Shown here: in pieces, positions 1-5,465 of the stretch | Position numbering within the stretch: the stretch's first letter is position 1 | How the letters are laid out: each line of letters starts with the position of its first letter | NCBI GenBank assembly: GCA_012735285.1 | Contig: JAAYHT010000105.1 | Location: forward strand, 1 to 8,997 | Direction: 5' to 3' | DNA: 8,997 nucleotides | DNA from: Clostridiales bacterium | Lineage (GTDB): Bacteria > Bacillota > Clostridia > Peptostreptococcales > Anaerovoracaceae | The notes under the pieces: generated by a model | The model's input: only the letters and a program-made list of their open reading frames with translations | Told to the model about the DNA's origin: nothing | Database searches by the model: none | Made by a program: the position numbers and the translations under genes

Positions 1-1772
1 AAATCATTATCAATGTTATTTCCTAGTGCTATAGAATTAAGAGCTTCGATAATATCTCTTTCTCGATTAACTAAAGCTTCTAGCTCAGCATCATAAAAAC
101 AAATTTCGAAATCTTTCCCAAAAAGGCTCATAGATTTCTCTGTTGCAATCATCGCTCTTCTTAGAATCGAATCAATATCTATTTCATGATCCCCCGGATC
201 AATCTCAAGTATACCTATTCCGCCCCCTATTCTTTCTGTAACAAGTAAAGATTCTATAGTTTCTACAATTGCATTGCCGAGATCAACAAGCTCCATTCTA
301 TCTTTATAGTCAAAAATATAGAAAACAAAGCGATGCTCACGTGGTTGGAATAACATACAGTTGTTGCTACAGTATTGGTTGAGGGCCTCAGCTACTTTTT
401 TTATCAGATTCTGAGAATACTGATAGCCATAATTTGCTACAACTATTTGTACCATGCTTAGGTCAATGCCAATAAGAGCTTTTTTAGAATCTTTTTTATG
501 CTTTAAATCCTTTTCAAGTACAGACACCAAGTATTCGCGATTATAAAGACCTGTCCATCTGTCGTGTATATTATTATATTTAAGAATATTTTCAATTTCT
601 ATTCTGCCAGAATTATCTATGATGATTCCTTCTAGGGCTTCAACTTCATCATTATCATTAAATACTCCTTGGCCTAGCTCTAGAACCCATTTTCTTTCAC
701 CAGTAGCTGTGATTATTTCGTATTCATAACTGAAATCTCGGCGTTCTTTGAGTATCAGTTCCCATTCATCCCAAACCAAATCACGATATTCCGGAGCGAT
801 TAGATCACTATATGACAGATCCTTATTGTATAACAGGCTTTCCGCAGAATAGCCAGTTAATTGTTCACATCCTGCGGATACATAATGCATCGTCCATTCC
901 GGAGTATATTCACATCTATATGCCATGCCCGGAAGATGTGATAAAAGTGTGGATTTGCTACGTTCACTTTCTGCCAGTTGTTCCTCGAGCAATTTACTTT
1001 CTGTTATATTATTACAAAGAACTATGTAATTAAAACTTTGGGTATCATCCAAGGCCAATGTAGCCACTATCATATGTACCCAAACCTCAGAACCATCCGG
1101 CCGTATAAATCTCTTATCCATAGAAAAGCTGTCAATTTCACCAGCTTTAAGTCTCTGGAAATTATGTGATTCCTCATCGATATCATCAGGATGTGTTATG
1201 GAAACCCAACCCGAATTTAGCAATTCTTCTTTTGACCTTCCAGTTATTTTTTCAAATGCGGGATTAATGCTAATGTACTTATTCATGCTGGCAGAGATTT
1301 TGTCTTCGCTAAAGGAAATTGCAATGCCGACAGGAACTTTATTGAATATCGTCTCATAAGTCACGGCTTTTTCGTGCAGTTGTCTTTCCAATTCATGCTG
1401 CGTACGTAACAATGCCACATGCACATCAATTCTGGCTTTTAATGACTCCATATGAATCGGCTTGCGGATATAGTCTACTGCACCGAGATTTAAACCTTTA
1501 ATCTCATTGTCCAGTTCATTATAATTTGTTAATATAATTGTTCGAAGCTTACGATACCTATCGCTCCCTTTCAGGTATTTTAGAACTTGAAAGCCATCCA
1601 TATTTGGCATATTAAGATCAAGTATGAGCAGGTTGATACCATCCTGCTTCTCGAGCACATCAACAGCTTCTACTCCATCACAAGCAGTCAAAATCTCATA
1701 CTCATTTAACATACTTTCGATAATCAACCTGTCGGATGCTGAGTCGTCAACTACTAAAATCTTTATTTTCAT
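1..1772 (-). CDS. Response regulator with REC-PAS-PAS-degenerate GGDEF and start of a probable EAL domain (3' end outside window)
   Basis: The frame is open for 590 codons from ATG 1772 to the window edge, so the C-terminus is missing. The start is fixed by a strong AAGGAGG (1789-1783). Residues 1-120 are a complete receiver: acidic pair D9/D10, phosphoacceptor D52 in LILDLNMPNMDG, T82, and K104 in RKPI. Two PAS domains follow, about 133-257 (ending NITES) and 275-388. A GGDEF-fold domain spans about 400-560, recognised by WTGLYNREYL near 405, but the signature is REHRF at 478-482 instead of GGDEF, so diguanylate cyclase activity is not expected. The last visible residues (RERDIIEALNSIALGNN) match the usual lead-in to an EAL phosphodiesterase domain; the EAL motif itself is not visible. 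In such tandems an inactive GGDEF often acts as a GTP-sensing or structural module. It lies 46 bases downstream of the hybrid kinase on the same strand and is probably its phosphorelay target, acting in the cytoplasm to lower c-di-GMP when phosphorylated (inference). Confidence 0.9.
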   Translation of the reverse strand, partial: MKIKILVVDDSASDRLIIESMLNEYEILTACDGVEAVDVLEKQDGINLLILDLNMPNMDGFQVLKYLKGSDRYRKLRTIILTNYNELDNEIKGLNLGAVDYIRKPIHMESLKARIDVHVALLRTQHELERQLHEKAVTYETIFNKVPVGIAISFSEDKISASMNKYISINPAFEKITGRSKEELLNSGWVSITHPDDIDEESHNFQRLKAGEIDSFSMDKRFIRPDGSEVWVHMIVATLALDDTQSFNYIVLCNNITESKLLEEQLAESERSKSTLLSHLPGMAYRCEYTPEWTMHYVSAGCEQLTGYSAESLLYNKDLSYSDLIAPEYRDLVWDEWELILKERRDFSYEYEIITATGERKWVLELGQGVFNDNDEVEALEGIIIDNSGRIEIENILKYNNIHDRWTGLYNREYLVSVLEKDLKHKKDSKKALIGIDLSMVQIVVANYGYQYSQNLIKKVAEALNQYCSNNCMLFQPREHRFVFYIFDYKDRMELVDLGNAIVETIESLLVTERIGGGIGILEIDPGDHEIDIDSILRRAMIATEKSMSLFGKDFEICFYDAELEALVNRERDIIEALNSIALGNNIDND

Positions 1773-1782
1773 TGGCGATTCT

Positions 1783-1789
1783 CCTCCTT
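1783..1789 (-). promoter_or_regulatory. Ribosome binding site of the response regulator gene
   Basis: AAGGAGG on the minus strand, 10 bases before ATG 1772, within a longer AAAGGAGGAG run. It decides the start. The 46-base gap to the kinase stop shows no terminator-like hairpin, which supports co-transcription with the kinase. Confidence 0.8.
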
Positions 1790-1818
1790 TAGCCCAATTT
1801 AATGCCGTTTTTTTACGA

Positions 1819-3405
1819 TTATTCTAACTCTTCAAGCAACTTTCCTAGTAATTTTGAAAACTTCTCCTGTAATGATGCTATCTTATCTTCGTTTTGTTCT
1901 ATTAGCGCTTCCTGTAATGAAGCAGCAACATCCTCCAGTGATTTGGCACCTATACTTCCGGAGCTACCCTTAACCTTATGTGTAATCTGGGCTGCATCTT
2001 CAAATCTTTTTTCTCTAATTGCAGCCTCAAGCCTGTCCAAGGTATCTTGATTTTCTCTGCGGTATTCTTCTAATACCCTGGAATATAGCTCCTCGTTACC
2101 ACCCATGTATTTTATACCCTGCTGCCTGTCAAGCACGGTAGAATCCTTATCTGTATCTAGCTTATATCCTAATAAAATATTCTTGATTGTCTGAATAAAG
2201 CGATCAGGATCAAAGGGTTTACTTATATAGTGATATATACCACTTTTTTCGCATTTATCACGAACTCCTAAAATAACGTCTGCTGTCATGGCTACTATAG
2301 GAATACTTGACGATAATTTTCGGATTTCTTCCGCTGCCTCATAACCGTTCATAACCGGCATATGTAAATCCATTAATATTAAATCGATTATATCTTTATG
2401 CTTCCTAAATTGATCCACAGCTTCTTTTCCGTCATTAGCAATAATAGATTTTATCCCTACCTGCTCTAGCAGTAACTTAGCTATTAATTGGTTAGTCTTA
2501 TTATCCTCCACCAGCAACACATGATAGGGCTTTTCTAGCTTTGCTGAATCTGATTCTTTATTAGAATCCACTGAAAGCTTAGAGTCGGCAAGAGCTTTCA
2601 AATTGAAGATATCTAAAATTCCGTTTAACAAAACTGAGGGTATAATTGGCTTTCCTATACCCATATCAATTCCATAGTCATTAAGCCTATCGAACAAGTC
2701 CTCCCGCATCATCGGCAAAAGCATAATAATCTTTGGAATTTTAAAGATATTTTTGTTCTTGCGCAAAGTCTCAACAAAATTGAAACCGCCTTGGGCAGGA
2801 GTATCATAATCGATTATAAACAAATCGAAAGGCTTAGCAAACTTTCCATTTGCAGCTTCCAGCATACTGAGGGCGCTGGTCTCAGAACTGGTAAGTTCAC
2901 AATGCATTCCCATGCTTTCAAGATAACTTCCGATCAAGTTTATATTTGCACCCGACCTTTCTAATACCAAAGTCCTAAGATCCTTAAAGCGATTAGAAGA
3001 AAGGGTTTTTTGATAAACATCTTCCTTCTCTTTGTCAACTAATAGAGATATGTGAATAATAAAAGTAGTCCCTTCTCCTGGAGTGCTAAATACTTTTATT
3101 TCTCCCCCCATTATATCCAGCAGAGTTTTGACAATGGACAGCCCTAAGCCGGAACCTCCAAAACGTCTATTGATGCTACTATCGCCCTGTTCAAAGGGTG
3201 TAAAGAGTTTATTGATTTGTTCTTCCGTCATTCCTATTCCAGTATCCTTTATGGTGAATGAGATATGATAATTTTCATTCTCCTTTGCTATTAATCGGAT
3301 ATCCAAGGATACTTCACCTTCATTTGTGAATTTGACGGCGTTATTTAAAACATTGAGTAAAACTTGTTCAATCCGTTTAGAATCGCCAAAAAACCAATTG
3401 GGCAC
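1819..3405 (-). CDS. C-terminal part of the interrupted hybrid sensor kinase: HATPase_c, degenerate REC, REC, Hpt
   Basis: This 528-residue frame continues the upstream kinase fragment in the same reading frame. Only the TAG at 3417-3415 separates them. Numbered from GTG 3405: HATPase_c is about 1-122, with N box (NVLNNAVKFT, 18-27), G1 (DTGIGM, 54-59) and G2 (GGSGLGLSI, 83-91). A first receiver at 143-268 keeps D199 and K252 but has ER (149-150) in place of the acidic pair and L in place of the Thr/Ser, so it is probably not phosphorylated. A second receiver at 295-412 is complete: E300/D301, D346 in MDLHMP, T374, K396. An Hpt domain at about 425-528 carries H476 in THKVKGSSGSIGA. The expected phosphate path is HisKA His to D346 to H476 to D52 of the neighbouring response regulator. 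GTG 3405 is a possible restart, with AGGA (3416-3413) spaced 7 bases away. No membrane segment is present, so a separately made product would be cytoplasmic. The gene ends in TAA. Confidence 0.8.
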   Translation of the reverse strand: MPNWFFGDSKRIEQVLLNVLNNAVKFTNEGEVSLDIRLIAKENENYHISFTIKDTGIGMTEEQINKLFTPFEQGDSSINRRFGGSGLGLSIVKTLLDIMGGEIKVFSTPGEGTTFIIHISLLVDKEKEDVYQKTLSSNRFKDLRTLVLERSGANINLIGSYLESMGMHCELTSSETSALSMLEAANGKFAKPFDLFIIDYDTPAQGGFNFVETLRKNKNIFKIPKIIMLLPMMREDLFDRLNDYGIDMGIGKPIIPSVLLNGILDIFNLKALADSKLSVDSNKESDSAKLEKPYHVLLVEDNKTNQLIAKLLLEQVGIKSIIANDGKEAVDQFRKHKDIIDLILMDLHMPVMNGYEAAEEIRKLSSSIPIVAMTADVILGVRDKCEKSGIYHYISKPFDPDRFIQTIKNILLGYKLDTDKDSTVLDRQQGIKYMGGNEELYSRVLEEYRRENQDTLDRLEAAIREKRFEDAAQITHKVKGSSGSIGAKSLEDVAASLQEALIEQNEDKIASLQEKFSKLLGKLLEELE

Positions 3406-3412
3406 AAGTGGA

Positions 3413-3416
3413 TCCT
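3413..3416 (-). promoter_or_regulatory. Possible Shine-Dalgarno for restart at GTG 3405
   Basis: AGGA overlaps the TAG stop codon and lies 7 bases before an in-frame GTG. That is a good geometry for termination-reinitiation, although four bases can easily match by chance. Confidence 0.3.
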
Positions 3417-3417
3417 A
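3415..3417 (-). other. In-frame TAG interrupting the hybrid kinase gene
   Basis: The minus-strand reading is GFRLS, TAG, DPLVPNWFFGDSKRIEQVL. The residues on both sides form the normal linker into the N box of a hybrid kinase, with no frame change and no missing segment. One base change from a sense codon such as TTG, CAG, TAT or AAG would restore a 954-residue protein. The A and G of the stop form part of an AGGA that could serve GTG 3405. Confidence 0.9.
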
Positions 3418-4683
3418 TGAAAGTCGAAAACCGATTCCCTGCTCATCTATTTTATAGGAGACGATACTTACCACATCCTGAATCACCTGATCCATACTAA
3501 AAGATGCGTTTTCGAGTTCTACTTTTCCCGCCTCGATTTTAGAAAAATCGAGGATATCATTTATGATACTAAGCATGTTATTTGCTGCTTGTGTTATCCT
3601 TTCAATATACATGCTTTGAGTCAGGGTAATTTCAGTCTTTTTCAACAAATATGACATTCCTATAATTGCATTTAACGGAGTTCTTATCTCGTGAGACATC
3701 CTCGCCATAAAACTTGATTTGAATTCATTTGCCTCTTCCAGATCAAGCTGAATCTGTTTTCTATGCCGAATTTCTTTACGCAGTCGTGCAATCCAGAAAA
3801 ATGATACGACCAGTACGACGGCAATTATAGTTCCAACAATAGACAGAATGCGATAAATTGGCCCGTAATCTATGTCAGTTTCTAGCTCTATCCACTTGTT
3901 GTTTATTGCAAGCTTTTCGCTTTCTGTGATTGAATGAAAGGCTTTATTAAATATGCTTATCAATTCAGGCCAGTCTTTTCGGACGGCGAAATATAAGGCT
4001 TGCTGTTTTTCAGCCTCAAATGCTATAAATCTGAGATTAGTAATTCCGTGTAAGCGAATAAGATAGTTTGTTGTGGCCAGATTCCCAATAAAGGCTCTTT
4101 CTTCTCCCGTTGCCACAGCTGCAAGGGCAGCTTCGACTGAATCATAAAGACTGAGATTTATATCCTGATAAGACAACAAGTAGCTGTGATGCGAACTATT
4201 TCGCTGCACAGCTACTGTGTATCCTTTTAAATCATCTATACCGGATATTATCTTCTCCGTATCCCGGGTTACGATTACCCTTTTATAGTAGTAATAGGGC
4301 TCGGAAAATAGGAAGTGTTTTTCTCTTTCTACTGTTTTCCCAATAGCAGGTAGTGCGTCAACCTCCCCTGCCAGGGCTAAATCATAAGCTTCGGGCCATG
4401 TTAACCCTTTTATAACTTCAAACTCCAGGCCTGTTTTTTCACTGATTAAAGCTAGATAGTCTGCTGCAATTCCCTTGTATTCACCATCTTTATCGATAAA
4501 TTCAAACGGCACAAACTCTGGATCTACTCCGAGACAAATCACCGGATGATCTTTAATAAAAGCAAGTTCATCCTCTGTCCATTCAATGGAATTACTAGCA
4601 GCTAAGCATGGCGTTGCTATAGCTATTACTAATAACATTGCTAGAACGGTTACACTTAAAACGATATGCCTAGAATTAGCCAT
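3415..4683 (-). CDS. N-terminal part of the interrupted hybrid sensor kinase: signal peptide, SBP_bac_3 sensor, TM helix, HisKA
   Basis: I place the start at ATG 4683 because AGAGG (4695-4691) sits 7 bases upstream. The in-frame GTG at 4689 would nearly touch that site. The 422-residue product begins with a signal peptide (hydrophobic core about 8-26, possible cleavage after CLA near 29). An SBP_bac_3-type periplasmic-binding domain follows, about 35-270, with motifs such as GVDPEFVPFEF, GEVDALPAIG and FLFSEPYYYY. This family binds amino acids and other small solutes; the ligand cannot be told from sequence. One membrane helix lies at about 279-300, then a short charged linker and HisKA with the H box SHEIRTPLNAIIG (phosphoacceptor H331). 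The frame stops at TAG right after the HisKA-HATPase linker, where family members continue into the ATPase domain. As written the product can bind ligand and dimerise but has no ATP-binding domain. The uninterrupted gene would be 4683-1819, 954 codons before TAA. Confidence 0.85.
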   Translation of the reverse strand: MANSRHIVLSVTVLAMLLVIAIATPCLAASNSIEWTEDELAFIKDHPVICLGVDPEFVPFEFIDKDGEYKGIAADYLALISEKTGLEFEVIKGLTWPEAYDLALAGEVDALPAIGKTVEREKHFLFSEPYYYYKRVIVTRDTEKIISGIDDLKGYTVAVQRNSSHHSYLLSYQDINLSLYDSVEAALAAVATGEERAFIGNLATTNYLIRLHGITNLRFIAFEAEKQQALYFAVRKDWPELISIFNKAFHSITESEKLAINNKWIELETDIDYGPIYRILSIVGTIIAVVLVVSFFWIARLRKEIRHRKQIQLDLEEANEFKSSFMARMSHEIRTPLNAIIGMSYLLKKTEITLTQSMYIERITQAANNMLSIINDILDFSKIEAGKVELENASFSMDQVIQDVVSIVSYKIDEQGIGFRLS

Positions 4684-4690
4684 AAACACA

Positions 4691-4695
4691 CCTCT
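4691..4695 (-). promoter_or_regulatory. Ribosome binding site of the hybrid kinase gene
   Basis: AGAGG on the minus strand, preceded by a run of A, with 7 bases to ATG 4683. It favours ATG 4683 over GTG 4689 as the start. Confidence 0.6.
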
Positions 4696-4790
4696 TTTTT
4701 GGCTTGTACCGCTTATCTAATAAATTTTATTTTGTTCTCTATATTAAACAGTGCTAATCCTGGTGTATTTAGTGGTTACTTCTGTGTCTA

Positions 4791-4819
4791 TATAAAGCAT
4801 AACGCAGGTTTGTTTCCAA
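4791..4819 (-). promoter_or_regulatory. Possible sigma-A promoter for the kinase-regulator operon
   Basis: On the minus strand TTGGAA (4819-4814) is followed after 17 bases by TTTATA (4796-4791). It sits just past the extended end of the lipoprotein gene and about 107 bases before the kinase ATG. Both boxes are imperfect in AT-rich DNA, so this is a weak candidate. No strong terminator separates it from the lipoprotein gene, so read-through transcription is also possible. Confidence 0.3.
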
Positions 4820-4834
4820 TTCAAGGAAAAAATA

Positions 4835-4882
4835 TCAATAACCCCATGTTTGTAATATCCATTCTTTGTTATTATCTCGTGT
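4835..4882 (-). pseudogene. Detached C-terminal tail of the lipoprotein gene
   Basis: Directly after TGA 4885-4883 and in the same frame, 15 codons read TRDNNKEWILQTWGY and then meet TGA (4837-4835). Joined to the preceding SWKWI, this gives the tryptophan-rich ending expected of this lipoprotein type, with WGY as the last residues. The full original gene would be 5236-4835, about 133 residues if the first TGA was a sense codon. TTA (Leu) is the likely ancestor, giving WKWILTRDNN. Confidence 0.65.
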
Positions 4883-5236
4883 TCAGATCCATTTCCAACT
4901 ATCATATCTACTATTAGGGTTGAGGCTTCCATCCCCACCAGAAGACCCCACATCAAATGAAGATACAAGTACAATTGCTTGGTCTGCCTTGTACTGCTCT
5001 GCCCATTCTACAAATTCTTCATAGGAATTGTCTCCAATGTAATGTATTTCTGTTAAAGTGCATCCTTTAAAATTATCTTTAAAATATCTCAATACGATAT
5101 CAATGGCTCCATTTATCTCAGTCTCTGAGTAAATTTCGGAATCAACATCAATAATATTTACATCATTAATGTTTCCACCACATGCGTTTAAAGACAGTAT
5201 TAAAACGACCAATATAATTAATATTTTATTCTTCAT
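4883..5236 (-). CDS. Small lipoprotein of unknown function, truncated by an in-frame TGA
   Basis: The 117-residue product starts MKNKILIILVVLILSLNAC. It has a short basic N-terminus, a hydrophobic core and the lipobox LNAC with C19, so it should be exported and lipid-anchored on the outer face of the membrane. The mature part has an acidic N-terminal stretch, then YSETEINGAIDIVLRYFKDN, a WAEQYKADQAIVLVSSFDV segment and SSGGDGSLNPNSRYDSWKWI. This resembles a group of small Clostridia lipoproteins of unknown function that end in a W-W-G-Y pattern, sometimes labelled DUF4829; I recall this from memory and cannot confirm it. The frame stops at TGA 4885-4883, but the same frame continues into a matching tail ending TWGY. 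The start ATG 5236 has TAA two codons upstream, so it is the first possible one. Its ribosome site is poor: GGGG is 13 bases away and GGAGG 22. It is divergent from the large gene at 5466. No role in signalling can be inferred. Confidence 0.7.
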   Translation of the reverse strand: MKNKILIILVVLILSLNACGGNINDVNIIDVDSEIYSETEINGAIDIVLRYFKDNFKGCTLTEIHYIGDNSYEEFVEWAEQYKADQAIVLVSSFDVGSSGGDGSLNPNSRYDSWKWI

Positions 5237-5354
5237 CTTTTACTTTTTACCCCTTTTTCCTCCAAGATATTTCGTGCGATTTGTTACATTATAAATCTAT
5301 TTTCTTAGTATTAAATATAACTAAATAAAATTATGCCAACTAATGTTATTTATC

Positions 5355-5383
5355 GTGACAATAATTGCATTATAATGTATAAT
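5355..5383 (+). promoter_or_regulatory. Near-consensus sigma-A promoter for the large c-di-GMP gene
   Basis: GTGACA (5355-5360, five of six matches to TTGACA) is followed after a 17-base spacer by TATAAT (5378-5383, a perfect match). A second TATAAT lies at 5371-5376 but lacks a good -35. Transcription would start near 5390, giving a leader of roughly 75 bases before ATG 5466. Confidence 0.65.
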
Positions 5384-5451
5384 ATTGCCACAATATATAT
5401 AGTAATTAATTGCTGCACAGTATTAATATTACTAACTATATCTCCAGCTAT

Positions 5452-5464
5452 TAAGGAGGCCTTA
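5452..5464 (+). promoter_or_regulatory. Ribosome binding site inside a small inverted repeat
   Basis: AAGGAGG (5453-5459) lies 6 bases before ATG 5466 and fixes the start. TAAGG and CCTTA form perfect 5-base arms around a 3-base AGG loop, so the Shine-Dalgarno sequence sits inside a possible short hairpin. Five pairs with three A-U is weak, and any effect on translation is speculative. Confidence 0.6.
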
Positions 5465-5465
5465 T

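Larger units (their letters stand above)
5237..5465. other. AT-rich divergent intergenic region
   Basis: This 229-base spacer lies between the lipoprotein gene (leftward) and the large c-di-GMP gene (rightward). It holds the rightward promoter listed separately. On the minus strand there is a TATAAT at 5293-5288 that could be the lipoprotein -10 box, but no good -35 is seen 16-18 bases upstream. The ten bases around it (5285-5294) recur inverted at 5370-5379, so the two divergent -10 regions share the same local sequence. No riboswitch consensus (including c-di-GMP GEMM) or small RNA gene was recognised. Confidence 0.6.

Noticed and set aside
812..1169. Two overlapping plus-strand frames inside the response regulator region
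   Set aside because: They are antisense to the PAS-coding part of a continuous 590-codon minus-strand gene and have no start signals.
3415..3417. TAG read as pyrrolysine, or the TGA at 4883-4885 read as selenocysteine
   Set aside because: Neither protein type is known to use these residues at such positions, and the sites are a linker and a structural tail, not active sites. No supporting insertion element was recognised by eye. Nonsense mutation or error is simpler.
4812..4830. Hairpin TTTCC / GGAAA with a 7-base loop as a terminator for the lipoprotein gene
   Set aside because: It has only five pairs, and the T run is on the wrong side for minus-strand termination.
4666..4917. Plus-strand open frame of 83 codons between the kinase and lipoprotein genes
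   Set aside because: It runs antisense to the lipoprotein end and the kinase start, has no ribosome site and no family-like sequence, and looks like a chance frame in AT-rich DNA.
4744..4974. Open frame of 76 codons on the minus strand overlapping the lipoprotein gene
   Set aside because: It lies out of frame with the lipoprotein, has no ribosome site and shows no recognisable motif. The lipoprotein frame itself explains this DNA, including its tail past the TGA.
5390..5465. c-di-GMP riboswitch (GEMM) in the leader of the large gene
   Set aside because: The leader is short and AT-rich and lacks the conserved GEMM core sequences. Only a small hairpin at the ribosome site is seen.
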